Positions 42,501 to 52,100 of a DNA stretch of 64,000 nt are shown piece by piece. The notes below the pieces were generated by a model. The model did not search any database. It was not told where the DNA came from and saw only the letters and a program-made list of their open reading frames with translations. The DNA comes from Conchocele bisecta (taxonomy: Eukaryota > Mollusca > Bivalvia > Lucinida > Thyasiridae), in NCBI GenBank assembly GCA_029237695.1, contig JAQRGA010000147.1, forward strand, positions 62,001 through 126,000, in the 5' to 3' direction. Every line of letters starts with the position of its first letter. Position 1 is the stretch's first letter. The translations under genes were made by a program, and so were the position numbers.

Positions 42501-45464
42501 CCCAGTAATTATTATGCAATTTGCGCAGTAAAAGGCAACTTGCCTTTTTTTTTAAATATTTGCCGGCCATTTTTGTCTTCTGCTATTCCTAAGTTACAGA
42601 AAACGTTCAATGCATGCCTAAATCCAATACATATATACAAATTTACTACGATATGGCGCTAATATGCAGTTATATATATATTTCATTATCAGTCGTTTAC
42701 ATTATTGTTATATTACACTATATTTATATGTGACGGCCATCTTGGACTTCCCCTGTTCACCAACTTGTCTACGAACATATCGAACGTACTGAAAGCGTTT
42801 ATTGTGTAAACATATCCAATATCAGTATCATGTTTGCTTTGTTATGGAGTGTGAGAGTAGTTATATGTAAAATATGTCACATTTTTCGGCCATTTTGGAT
42901 TTTTTCCATGTCACAGTGAATTGAATTGAATATGTTGACAGCTTATCAGTAGCCGATTTCATCAAAATTGCAAAGTATACTTATCTAGCAAAGATTACTT
43001 TGAGGGAGTAATCATTTATTTTTCCCAAAATGCATTATGTCACATAGAACTAACCACTACACATATTTGATGATTAAAAGTATGCATAATTATTAAACTG
43101 AATTTGCCAAAATGGCTGTGATAATGTAATAAATTCAGTATAATAAAAATGAATAAATTTATCACAAAATTGAAAATTTCTCACTCAAAGTATACTTTGC
43201 TAGATAAGTATGCTTTGCAATGTTGATGAAATCGGCTACTGATAAGTCAAGTAAATGCACTTTACGTTCTTAAGTTACTACAATACCTCACACGGCATTC
43301 CATAACTGTTTGGCGGCTATCTTGAATTTATGCAAATTTCTCAACACGCTCAAGAATGACAGAGTGTCATCAGCCGGATTCTTGATGTGGATGGCATGGA
43401 CAAGCAAAATCGCCAATAAAAAAGTATGTTAATCAAAAGAAGATTAAGCTCCCGGCTGTCGGACTAATATGGTAATTATGCTTCATTTTCATTGGCTACA
43501 TATGTCGTGGGAACGAGATGCTATCTCGAGAGAATGAGATGCTATCTAGTTCCGACGACATAGCTAACTCGTGGTAACAAGATGCTATCTCGTGGGAACG
43601 AGATGCTATGTCGTGGTAACGAGATGCTATCTCGTGGGAACGAGATGCTATGTCGTGGTAACGATATGCTATCTCGTGGGAACGAGATGCTATGTCGTGA
43701 TAACGAGATTCTATCTCATGGGAACGACATAGCTAACTCGTGGTAACGAGATCCTACCTCGTGGGAACGAGGGAACGAGATGCTATGGCTAACTCGTGGT
43801 AACGAGATGTTATATCGTCGGAACGAGATGCTATGTCGTGGTAACGAGATGTTAACTTGCGCATGTCCCGTTTAAGCTGCCGTAGGATGATCTTTGGTTG
43901 GATTATTATTTGTTTTCTTCCAATCCGGGTCCTAACACTACAGGGCCCAGTGTAATGGAAGATCATCCCATAATCCAAGATGGCCATCGGAGAAATATAG
44001 ATGAAAATCCTCAATCAATAATTCACGGACAGCAATACCAATTCAAATTATATTACCCTGCAGAGCCGCCTAGTGTTCATCAACGCATTTGTTCCACATG
44101 TGAGAAGATGGTGGTAATACAAGCATAACTAACTGTTTTATGGACATGTTAAATGGTATCAATATGTATCGATGTCAATGCCTATTGTACACAAGTTAAA
44201 ACTGTTTTCAAGTTTTTTGTTTTTGTTCGGGATTTTTTTTGGAGTGGGGCGGGGAGGGGGGGGGGGGGGCGGGCGCATCAACAGTACCGGTAATAAACCG
44301 TTAAACATGAATAAGTTATTCGTGCCTGTATCACTGGGTTCGTTTCACACGTGGAAAGCATGCGTCAACAATGGGCGGTTCTACAATGCTTTCTAATACA
44401 CGCTGCTACATGGTGCGTTACATTTTACATTCTGTGGTTTGCTGTGCATGATTATTTTTCCTGTATTCAACATGACTGCTGGGCCGACTTTTCAATACAC
44501 AAACCATACAACGTTTGCGACCGGAGTAGTCCTATGGTCTGTTTTGTGTGATGCTGCCAAAGATTTATGAAACAGGCCAAACTGAATATTATTTGTCATA
44601 AAACGATCAAATACTGTTTTTATTTTGTTAAGATCTCTCACTGGCTGGTCACAGTTCCGTCAATCGAAAATTGTTAATGTCTCTGGACAGCAGGGGCCCA
44701 TTTCACTAAGCTTCGTACGACTAAGAAGTTCGTAAGTGCAAATTTAGGATCGGCGGGACATTTAAATTGGTGGATCTACATGTATTGAGCATATGCAGCC
44801 TATGATCAATAAATGTAAATCCAATAATTGTTTACAAGAAAACATTGCTAATGTGAAATTTACAGACTACCATAAGTTTGCACTTACGAACATTTTAGTC
44901 GTAAGAAGTTTAGTGAAACGGGCCCCAGGTCTCTCACACACATGCACTGACGGCGATCAATATGCACATTGTGCAACACTGTGCTGATGTACTACATTCT
45001 CAGCTCGTACTCTAACATTGCAATGCGTGTTGTCTATTGCAGCTAGACTGGAAACGCCGACCGTGGCGTTCATGGCACGCGATCTAGACAATATGAACCC
45101 GGCCAACGGCGAGCGTCTTGTCTTTCCAGTTGTCCTCGCCAACCAAGGCGACGCTTACAACACTACGACCGGTGTGTTCACAGCACATGTGCGAGGGATA
45201 TATGTATTCAGTGTTCAGATTGCTGTTAAGATCAATACATGGATAACTGTACAGCTGACACACAACGACGAATTACTAGCCGCTTTCATTTCAGGTGACC
45301 CGGATTATCATAATTCAAACGTGGCATTTGCTGTTGCAGAGTTGGAGGTTGGGGACTCTGTAGCTGTAACGAAATTATCTGGTACAAGCACCTCGGTAAA
45401 AGAAAAGGACAGATATCGCTGGAACAGCTTTTCCGGCGTTCTTGTTAAAGCAACTACACAATAA
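30125..45464 (+). CDS. secreted coiled-coil C1q-domain protein (two exons)
   Basis: Joining 30125-30509 and 45043-45464 gives a 268-residue protein. Donor GCAG|GTAAAT and acceptor TGTCTATTGCAG meet in phase 1 (g + ct = Ala). Residues 1-22 are a signal peptide (MDIYTALNTCLFICIISTHC, cleavage near HA|FEE). Residues ~35-125 are a heptad-rich coiled coil with no collagen repeats. Residues ~130-268 are a C1q/TNF-like domain with VAFMARDL, GVFTAHVRGIYVFSV, AELEVGDSVAV and RWNSFSGVLVK, the usual strand signatures. Such proteins act as secreted trimeric lectin-like recognition molecules in bivalve immunity (family knowledge). The 14.5-kb intron is packed with repeats. AATAAA overlaps the stop codon (45460-45465), implying a very short 3' UTR unless a later site is used. 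Confidence 0.85.
30724..30807. mobile_element. foldback MITE, short copy
   Basis: Arms GGGGACGTTTCACTAAACTC and GAAGTTTAGTGAAACGGCCCC pair almost end to end. Same family as 44693-44926 and 47028-47255, with the inner part missing. Confidence 0.75.
30808..32287. other. C1q intron, mostly featureless
   Basis: AT-rich. Includes a four-unit telomeric repeat at 31251-31278 and a short stem ACCCGACTTGT / ACAAGTCGGGT near 31625-31652. No coding region supported. Confidence 0.4.
31251..31278. repeat. interstitial telomeric repeat (CCCTAA)n
   Basis: Four and a half perfect copies of CCCTAA, the complement of the animal telomere repeat TTAGGG. Confidence 0.9.
32288..32470 (+). CDS. small Tudor/SH3-like protein, single exon, within C1q intron
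   Basis: ATG-to-TAA ORF of 60 residues: MAKKLKVGEKVQAIDELGRW, then TDGRTV, GVFVKFPGWSDEF and DWNDVRPKV. The pattern K-V-G-x-K-V-x-A-x-D...G-R-W...V-x-V-x-F-x-G-W is that of Tudor-knot/agenet-type SH3-like barrels, and the ORF covers just one such domain. AATAAA lies 8 bases after the stop (32478-32483). It is on the same strand as the host C1q gene. It could be a tiny intronless gene, a retrocopy or a captured exon. Unrelated in sequence to the Tudor-like module at 21561-22480 beyond the fold. Confidence 0.6.
   Translation: MAKKLKVGEKVQAIDELGRWTDGRTVSCDDTGVFVKFPGWSDEFNLHVDWNDVRPKVQLS
32478..32483 (+). terminator. candidate polyadenylation signal of small Tudor-like ORF
   Basis: AATAAA 8 bases downstream of the stop codon. 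Confidence 0.4.
32591..32837. mobile_element. foldback MITE with ~50-bp TIRs
   Basis: Left arm TATGAGCC...TTATCGCATCGCCGTAATTT pairs with right AACGGTGATGCGATAA...GGCTCATA. A diverged copy of the inner stem is at 39064-39215 (CGCATCGCCG / CGGCCGATGCG). Confidence 0.75.
33186..35973 (+). mobile_element. pearl/Helentron-like element with long tandem core
   Basis: Starts with stem TATGCCCCCATGAC / GTCAGGGGGCATTA and a (TCCG)n leader. It continues as a ~2.6-kb tandem array and ends with GGGGGCAT, stem GTGTCTTATAGACAC and AATTTTCTAG followed by T. The CTAG terminus a few bases after a hairpin is the Helitron-type 3' end. Same termini as the element at 6802-18846. Confidence 0.65.
33265..35935 (+). 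repeat. ~140-190-bp tandem core with TGACCTTGACCTTGA motifs
   Basis: About 16-17 units of CAGCTACACCTTGTTTGC, TATATCTCTGCATTTCCTA, GGTCCACCAAACTTCA and GGGTGACCTTGACCTTGATT. Units become more irregular, with indels, toward the right end (35350-35900). At least ten units keep TGACCTTGACC. Confidence 0.9.
35974..36227. other. C1q intron, no feature
   Basis: Includes a 16-base C run at 36178-36193. No ORF or repeat family recognised. Confidence 0.4.
36228..36483. mobile_element. MITE-like element (AACCCTTTCAAC family), copy 1
   Basis: Begins GACCCTTTCAACA and ends GTGTTGAGAGGGTTA, an inverted pair. Contains GTGTAGATCCAGATGAGCCG, also present in the copy at 62273-62515. Confidence 0.6.
36484..37100. 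other. C1q intron, no gene
   Basis: Contains a fragment of the 'ACTAGAGTTCTACTTGGCGG' core (near 37030) related to 20413-21150. Otherwise nothing recognised. Confidence 0.4.
37110..37870 (+). repeat. pearl-like repeat with ~130-bp degenerate units
   Basis: TACGTACGACCGTACGTGCG leader, then five diverged units with CTGAAACCGCTT, GCCAATTCACTCGAAACTTC and CACATGTGTG. It ends in a (TTATC)n microsatellite at about 37838-37862. Confidence 0.6.
38202..39675. mobile_element. hAT-like element, 1.5 kb
   Basis: Ends CAGGGCTCCAGATAGGG and TATCTGGACCTCTG. The 8-base TGGATATG occurs at 38194-38201 and again at 39674-39681 (overlapping the last two terminal bases), consistent with a hAT-type target duplication. 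Both ends carry the AATTGGGTATTT subterminal phrase of the copy at 3403-3803. Confidence 0.6.
39157..39468 (-). other. ORF of unknown identity inside hAT-like element
   Basis: 103 codons open without ATG, containing LQSLVPALAADNVSLYITDN and DLAGAIPTLSGKKMGPTRYE. Amino-acid composition looks protein-like, but I do not recognise a family. It overlaps a diverged MITE (39064-39215) at its 3' end, so it could be an exon remnant or chance. Confidence 0.25.
39676..40729. other. C1q intron, no feature
   Basis: AT-rich sequence with no coding region or repeat family that I recognise. Confidence 0.4.
40730..41275 (-). mobile_element. palindromic minisatellite element, copy 2 (inverted)
   Basis: Starts TACGGCAGCTTAAAAGTGAC, then an array of ATCTCGTTCCCACGACATAG-type units (40790-41040), then the reverse complement of the body ending AATTCAAGATGGCTGCCAAA. 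The body is more diverged than in copies 1 and 3. Confidence 0.7.
41276..42941. repeat. degenerate modules around a GGCGGCCATCTTG motif
   Basis: The phrase GGCNGCCATCTTG and close variants recur about every 165-190 bases at roughly 42213, 42378, 42563, 42733 and 42888, each followed by CTTCTNNTATT-like sequence and an 'AACGTTCAATG' segment. This suggests an old, diverged tandem array. No genes. Confidence 0.5.
42942..43246. repeat. foldback inverted repeat (MITE-like)
   Basis: CTTATCAGTAGCCGATTTCA at 42942 pairs with TGAAATCGGCTACTGATAAG ending at 43246. The arms extend through TGCAAAGTATACTTATCTAG over about 65 bases, with an AT-rich ~170-base centre. Confidence 0.8.
43305..43888 (+). mobile_element. 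palindromic minisatellite element, copy 3
   Basis: Body CATAACTGTTTGGCGGCTAT to GCTTCATTTTCATTGGCTAC, array (43503-43850) of GGGAACGAGATGCTATGTCG units, then CGCATGTCCCGTTTAAGCTG, CCGTAG. The least diverged match to copy 1. Confidence 0.8.
43889..44692. other. C1q intron; possible small ORF
   Basis: A 76-codon frame at 43898-44128 ends in HGQQYQFKLYYPAEPP and ICSTCEKMVV and lies just after an AG (ACACTACAG). It looks exon-like, but I recognise no family. A G-rich run (GGGGAGGGGGGGGGG) is at 44248-44268. Nothing else. Confidence 0.25.
44693..44926. mobile_element. foldback MITE, copy A
   Basis: TIRs GGGGCCCATTTCACTAAGCT and AGTTTAGTGAAACGGGCCCC. Inner arms repeat GTTCGTAAGTGCAAA / TTTGCACTTACGAAC. 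It lies 117 bases before the C1q acceptor. Confidence 0.8.
45043..45464 (+). CDS. C1q gene exon 2: C1q domain
   Basis: 422 bases from the TTGCAG acceptor to the TAA at 45462-45464. Encodes RLETPTVAFMARDL onward through SFSGVLVKATTQ. Single-exon C1q domains are usual in this family. Confidence 0.85.
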
Positions 45465-45465
45465 A
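45460..45465 (+). terminator. polyadenylation hexamer overlapping the stop codon
   Basis: AATAAA is formed by the last sense codon and the stop (CAA TAA A). A second AATAAA is near 45894-45899. Which is used cannot be told from sequence. Confidence 0.4.
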
Positions 45466-45564
45466 AAGGACTAGTATATTATATATACGGGCCGCCAACT
45501 GAAACATGCACCTCATGATGTAGCCCCAGTGTTATAACATTGCTTTACAGGCGACTCATATACA

Positions 45565-45850
45565 TAATAGAGAATAGTAGGTTAGTGCCGTGAATGGGAA
45601 AAATATCTGGCAAGGCTTAGGAAACGGGACGGGCATTTTTTCCATTTACGGCAATAACCTACTATTCTATTTATCACGTCAACACTACAAATAGCTTTAA
45701 AATGCAAAAAAAAAAAAACCCCAGTCGCATCCTTAAAATTGGAGAACCGAACAGCACATATTCGTACGCAGTGATTAGGTCGTATTGACAGGATATCAAA
45801 CATGTTTTACGACACCGTGTTTCACGGCACATACGCATTGTGTTGATTGG
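45565..45850 (+). repeat. foldback-containing repeat, copy 1
   Basis: Arms AGAATAGTAGGTTAGTGCCG and CGGCAATAACCTACTATTCT, followed by a shared tail with CAACACTACAAATAGCTTTA and GTATTGACAGGATATCAAA. Nearly the same as 46324-46655. Confidence 0.75.
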
Positions 45851-46323
45851 ATAATTTCATATGCACATGTTGTTTCTTATTAAATAAGTAACATTAATAA
45901 ATGTCGCATTATATATATTGCACAGAAAAGGCTCCGATAGTAGATCCTGTCCCATACATATCGTGCTTTACCATATTTCGTAATGAATGCATTCATACAG
46001 TCTCGTGTAATATTAGTTTTGTGCTAAATATAGCTTGTCTACTGACTACTAAATGTGCTCCTAACGTGTTACATGCATCGCTATTTATTGAATCGCTATA
46101 TATCTCTATTATGTAGCATTTGTCGCAATTATGATGCACTGATCTGCATTATACAAATATGTCGTTGTCTAGACGACTTGAACTACGAAATGTTCGATGG
46201 TCTTACGCCACTTGACAGATCGTCGCTGTTTATGATAAACATGATATTGACAAGAGGCGATAAAATGGTTCTGATATTGGATAAATTATTTCCGTCAGTA
46301 AATATCCAATACATTGACCAATA
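45851..46323. other. no feature between repeat copies
   Basis: AT-rich sequence; the short ORFs here look like chance. Confidence 0.35.
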
Positions 46324-46655
46324 AATAGAGAATAGTAGGTTAGTGCCGTGAATGGGAAAATATATGGCAAGGCTCAGGAAACGGGATGGGCGAGGCTCTG
46401 CCGAGCACATCCCGTTTCCGTGCCGCGCCAGATATTTTTCCCATTCACGGCACTAACCTACTATTCTATTTATCCCGTCAACACTACAAATAGCTTTAAA
46501 ATGCAAAAAAATAAGCCCAGTCGCATCCTCAAAATCGGAGAATCGACTAGTATGACAACCACACATATTCATACGCAGTGATTAGGTCGTATTGACAGGA
46601 TATCAAAAACATTTCACGACACCGTGTTTCACGGCACATACACACTGTGTTGACG
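46324..46655 (+). repeat. foldback-containing repeat, copy 2
   Basis: Longer hairpin than copy 1: AGAATAGTAGGTTAGTGCCG ... AAACGGGATGGGCG / CATCCCGTTTCC ... CACTAACCTACTATTCT. The same tail follows. Confidence 0.8.
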
Positions 46656-47027
46656 AGATAAATACGTTTCTGCAGACTGGGTATCATATATGTGGATGTG
46701 AATGGAGAAATGAGGTTTATGGCATTTCTGACAAGTGTAGCTCCCGATTAGATAGCACACTCCTGTAGCCTGATACCGATCTGTATTGAAGGGTGTTTCA
46801 TTAATGAAATGGCGATCAATGCGGATCCTCACCAGACTGTGTGAATGCACAGGTTAATTTGAATCTACTCTGGTCGAAAACCCCATAAGCCTCATTTCTC
46901 CAGTGACATATACTGTTTATTAGACACTTGTTTGAAATTCACTTATTGAATGGTGAACAGTGCATGTACTGATGTGCAGTCTTATCTGGATATACATGTA
47001 CAATGGTCACACTGAGCATACGCACCT
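46656..47027. repeat. fragments of the GGAGAAATGAGGC family
   Basis: GTGAATGGAGAAATGAGGTT (46698) and, inverted, AAGCCTCATTTCTCCAGTGA (46888) frame the segment. The same phrases form the hairpin at 60868 and recur at 60700, 63131, 63312 and 63710. Confidence 0.55.
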
Positions 47028-47255
47028 GGGGCCCGTTTCACTAAACTTCTTACGACTAAAATGTTCGTAAGTGCAACAAATTTCACATTAACAATGTTTT
47101 CTTGTAAACAATTATTGGATTTACATTTATTGAGCATAGGCTGCATATGCAACCTATGCTCAATAAATGTAAATCCATCAATTGCAATCTACAGACGATC
47201 CTAAATTTACACTTACGAATATGTTAGTCGTACGAAGTTTAGTGAAACGCACCCC
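47028..47255. mobile_element. foldback MITE, copy B
   Basis: TIRs GGGGCCCGTTTCACTAAACT and TTTAGTGAAACGCACCCC. A central perfect stem GAGCATAGG...CCTATGCTC surrounds TGCATATGCA. Confidence 0.8.
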
Positions 47256-47341
47256 TGTTTCCCCAGTCACGGCCACATTTGTGCTGTGTGAGCACGGTTA
47301 TATAATGTTCTGCAAGGTGGACACAACTGGGTCTTCGATAT

Positions 47342-47413
47342 ACAGAGGAACCTCCCTAAAGCGGACACCCTGGGAGGTCCCCAGGGTGTCCGGTTTAGAG
47401 ATGGTTCACTGTA
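47342..47413 (+). mobile_element. short TIR fragment (AACCTC.CTAAANCGGACACC)
   Basis: AGAGGAACCTCCCTAAAGCG GACACCCTGGG is followed by an inverted CAGGGTGTCCGGTTTAGAG. A longer copy is at 61405-61530. The pattern resembles pogo/Tc1-like MITE ends, tentatively. Confidence 0.5.
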
Positions 47414-47534
47414 ATACCGATGTAACAGCACTGGAACACATGCCTGCGTGCATTGCAATCATAAACACTGATAGACATCAGCTACAGTGGGGTCAGCGTG
47501 TAAGTGCACACACGAACAAATATGGCAAGCCAAA

Positions 47535-48260
47535 TGCACAATAATTCCTTAAACCATGGTTTGGAGCTCAAACCCTAGTTTAGGCTCCTCAAACCCTAGT
47601 TTGGGCTTAAACTGCCATTTGAGATCCCAAATGGTAGTTTTCTTAAACCCTGGTTTGAGCAATTATTGTGCACTTGGCGGCAGAAACCACCGTTTTTTTG
47701 GACGTTCAAACTAGGGTTCTGATAGCTTAAACCACGGTTTGAGCTCAAACCCAGTTTAGACTGCCCAAACCCTAGTTTAGGCTCGCCAAATGCACAATAA
47801 TTCCCTAAACCCCAGTTTGAGAGTCTAAACCAGGGTTTAGGCTCTCAAACCCCAGTTTGAGCAATTATTGTGCATTTGGCCAGAAATTGCCGTTTGAGGT
47901 TGTAATCGAATAAAAAGCTGAAACCCTAGTTTGGACCCAAACCACAGTTTAAGAAAAAAACTGCCAATCGTGATCCCAAACGGTAGTTTTCTTAAACCCT
48001 GGCTTGAGCAATTATTGTGCACTTGGAGGCTGAAACCACCGTTTGGACGCTCAAACTAGGGTTTCTGATAGCTTAAGCCACGGCTTGAGCTCAAAGCCCA
48101 GTTTAGACTGCCCAAACCCTAGTTTAGGCTCGCCAAATGCACAATAATTCCTTAAACCCCAGTTTGAGAGTCTAAACCAGGGTTTAGACTGTCAAACCCC
48201 AGTTTGAGCAATTATTGTGCATTTGGCCAGAAACTGCCGTTTGAGGTCGTAATCGGTAGT
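47535..48260. repeat. ~350-bp duplicated block of AAACC/GGTTT palindromic motifs
   Basis: Dozens of 12-15-base motifs of the form AAACCNNRGTTT (TAAACCCTAGTTTAGG, AAACCAGGGTTT) are framed by CCAAATGCACAATAATT and its reverse AATTATTGTGCATTTGG. The block CCCCAGTTTGAGAGTCTAAA to GCATTTGGCCAGAAA at 47812 recurs at 48160, about 349 bases later. Confidence 0.85.
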
Positions 48261-48454
48261 TAATTTACTAAATCGGCCTAAACCGTGGTTTCTGTTACCC
48301 GTCACACCCCGAGTTACGATTGGTTAAAATGATCACAAAGCCTGGTTATCATTGGCTGATCGCTTAAAATATGTTGTTGGCATCCGTCACACCCAGAGTT
48401 ACGATTGGTTCATCGATCTCAAAGCCTAGTTACCATTGGATGATCGATTTAGCC

Positions 48455-48930
48455 CGGCCCCGTGCAGGCACCGGGGTGGGATCAACTGATCCTGAGAATA
48501 GTGCTGTAGTAGCCATTGCTTGTCGTAAAAGGCGACTAAACTGGCTTAACGATTGGGTTCATACTTTCCGGAACCCACTATACCGGATTTGGCCCTCATG
48601 TACATTTTTGGCTTTCTTGTATGTGAGAGTTGAGTCAGGCTATGCCCCATATATAAAAGTAAGATTAGCGCTAATCCTATTACTTTTATGGGATGGGATA
48701 AATGATGCTGGTGTGGCGAGGGCCTGGCACCAGATCAGGTTGTTCTAATTTCAGGACTGAATATGTATTTTGATTGTAAATATTGAGTTCTGAAGTTGGG
48801 ATTTACCCCCCTCGGACAGGTGGATACGGGATTCGACCCCGTTGACCCGTCTGCGTGTAGACTCCCTGAGGCTTGTACCTCTATGTCAGAAAAGCGGACG
48901 TTAAACCCTATTCACTCACTCACTCGATTT
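48455..48930 (+). mobile_element. SINE-like molluscan repeat, longest copy
   Basis: Head GCCCGGCCCCGTGCAGGCAC and TTGCTTGTCGTAAAAGGCGA. Middle shared with 4870-5245 (GGCCTGGCACCAGATCAGG, ATTTCAGGACTGAATATG). It ends GACGTTAAACCCTATTCACT with a (CACT)n tail, typical of molluscan dispersed repeats. Confidence 0.65.
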
Positions 48931-49199
48931 AGCCTACGGTTATCGGAGTCATGGAAATGCACGGCGTCACTAAATGGCGTAATGGTCGATTATTTGGATA
49001 AAGGTGAAAATACGGCGTAATGGGGGAAAGAAAATCGGCGTAATTATCTGAGAGAGGTGAATGCACATCCATCCATCCATCTTTTATTTTCTTTATTGAT
49101 TTAAAAGACTGACCCAAAACCAATTGCGTATAGTACACGGGATATGTGTAATGTGGTAAGTGGCTCTTACTATTAATGTGACAACAAACACATATTACT

Positions 49200-52100
49200 T
49201 ATGTCTCTGATGTCACATATAACATTATAATCCAAATAATTCATTGATTTGAATTTCAAGTTATCAGTTCTACTTATTTTTGCTGACCGACAAAATTAAA
49301 TATGAATAGAGCTGAATTAACTTCAATTTCATGTTAGCATTTCTAAAAATTACTTACTTTTGCTTAATTTAACTTGCGAAATCTCCTATCATCATCGTAA
49401 CCGACCGATCATAAATAAATTTGAAGCCACCTGAATTTATAGCATAATTAATTGAAGTAACGTGAAGTTCAAGTTACAATTCATAAAAAAATACTTATTT
49501 TTGCTGACCAACAAAAAAATTAACTTCCGAAATCTTATATCATACAGACGGACAATAATTAAATTGGAATACAGCTGAATAATAATTGAATTAACTTCAA
49601 TTTCAAGTTAGCATTCCTAAATATTGCATATTTTTGCTGACCGCCAAAATATTTAACTTGCAATATCTCATATCATAACGACTGAAGAAAATTAAATTGG
49701 AATACACCTGAATTCATAGCATAATTCATTGAATTAACTTGAAGTTCAAGTTAGCATTCCTAAAAATTACTTATTTTTCCTGACCGCAAACATTTTTTAC
49801 TTGTGATATGGCAGAAAATGGAGCTCGCAAAATCTCATTACATACCGACCGAGCATAAATAAATTTGAATACAGCTGAATTTATACCATACTAATTTAAT
49901 TATCTTGAATTTCAAGTTAGCAGTCCCAAAAATTACTTATTTTTACTGACCGCCACAATATTTAACTTGCGAAATCTCATATCATACAGACCGAGCGTAA
50001 CTAAATTTGAATACAGCTGAATGATTAATTGAAATAATTTGAATTTAAAATTAGCATTTCTAAAAATTAATTAAAAAGATTTAACTTGCGATATCTCATA
50101 TCATACTGAATGAGGATAATTAAACGTGTATACACCTGAAATTATAGCATAATTAATTGAAATAGCATGAAGTTCAAGTTAGCATTCCTAAAAATTACTT
50201 TTTCTGACCACGAAACTCTAAACAATTTTACTTGCGATATCTCATATCATAAGGACCGAGGATAATTCAATGTGTATACACCTGAAATTATAGAATAAAT
50301 AATTGCATTAGCTTGAAGTTCAAGTTAGCTTTCCGCAAAATTACTTATTTTATCAGACTGTCAAAAAATTTAACTTGCGATATCTCATATCATAAGGACC
50401 GAGGATAATTCAATGTGTATACACCTGAAATTATAGAATAATTCATTGAATTAGCTTGAAGTTCAAGTTAGCATTCCTCAAAATTACTTATTTCACCTGA
50501 CCGCCAAAAAATTTAACTTGCGATATCTCATATCATACCGACCGAGGATAATTCAATGTGCATACACCTGAAATTATAGATAATTAATTGAATTAGCTTG
50601 AAGTTCAAATTAGCATTCCTAAAAATTACTTATTTTTCCTGACCGCAAACAAATTTAACTTGTGATATGGCAGAAAATGGAGCTCGCAAAATCTCATTGC
50701 ATACCGACCGAGCATAAATACATTTGAATACAGCTGAATTTATACCATACTAATTTAATTATCTTGAATTTCAAGTTAGCAGTCCCAAAAATTACTTATT
50801 TTTACTGACCGCCACAATATTTAACTTGCGAAATCTCATATCATACAGACCGAGCGTAACTAAATTTGAATACAGCTGAATGATTAATTGAAATAATTTG
50901 AATTTCAAATTAGCATTTCTAAAAATTAATTATTTTTGCTGACCGCAAAAAGATTTAACTTGCGATATCTCATATCATACTGACTGAGGATAATTAAACG
51001 TGTATACACCTGAAATTATAGAATAATTCATTGAATTAGCTTGAAGTTCAAGTTAGCATTCCTCAAAATTACTTATTTCACCTGACCGCCAAAAAAATTT
51101 AACTTGCGATATCTCATATCATACCGACCGATGTTAATTAAATGTGTGTACACCTGAAATTATAGCATAATTAATTGAAATAGCATGAAGTTCAAGTTAG
51201 CATTCCTAAAAATTACTTTTTCTGACCACGAAACTCTAAACAATTTTACTTGCGATATCTCATATCATAAGGACCGAGGATAATTCAATGTGTATACACC
51301 TGAAATTATAGAATAAATAATTGCATTAGCTTGAAGTTCAAGTTAGCATTCCGCAAAATTACTTATTTTATCAGACTGTCAAAAACAAAAATTTAACTTG
51401 CGATATCTCATATCATAAGGACCGAGGATAATTCAATGTGTATACACCTGAAATTATAGAATAATTCATTGAATATGCTTGAAATTCAAGTTAGGATTCC
51501 TCAAAATTACTTATTTCACCTGACCGCCAAAAAATTTAACTTGCGATATCTCATATCATACCGACCGAGGATAATTCAATGTGCATACACCTGAAATTAT
51601 AGATAATTAATTGAATTAGCTTGAAGTTCATATTAGCATTCCTCAAAATTACTTATTTTACCAGACCACCAACAGATTTAACTTGCGATATCTCATATCA
51701 TACCGACAGATGTTAATTAAATGTGTATACACCTGAAATCATAGCATAATTAATTGAATTAGCTTGAAGTTCAAGTTAGCATTCCTAAAAATTACTTATT
51801 TTTTCTGACCTCGAAACTCGAAAAAATGTTACTTGCGATATCTCATATCATAATGACAAAGGATAATTCAGTGTGTATACACCTGAAATTATAGAATAAA
51901 TAATTGCATTAGCTTGAAGTTCAAGTTAGCATTCCGCAAAATTACTTATTTTACCAGACTGCCAACAAATTTAACTTGCGATATCTCATATCATACCGAC
52001 CGATGTTAATTAAATGTGTATACACCTGAAATTATAGCATAATTAATTGAATTAGCATGAAGTTCAAGTTAGCATTCCTAAAAATTACTTATTTTTCCTG

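Noticed and set aside
48371..48748. 125-codon ORF
   Set aside because: Lies within the SINE-like molluscan repeat shared with 4870-5245; not conserved in frame between copies.
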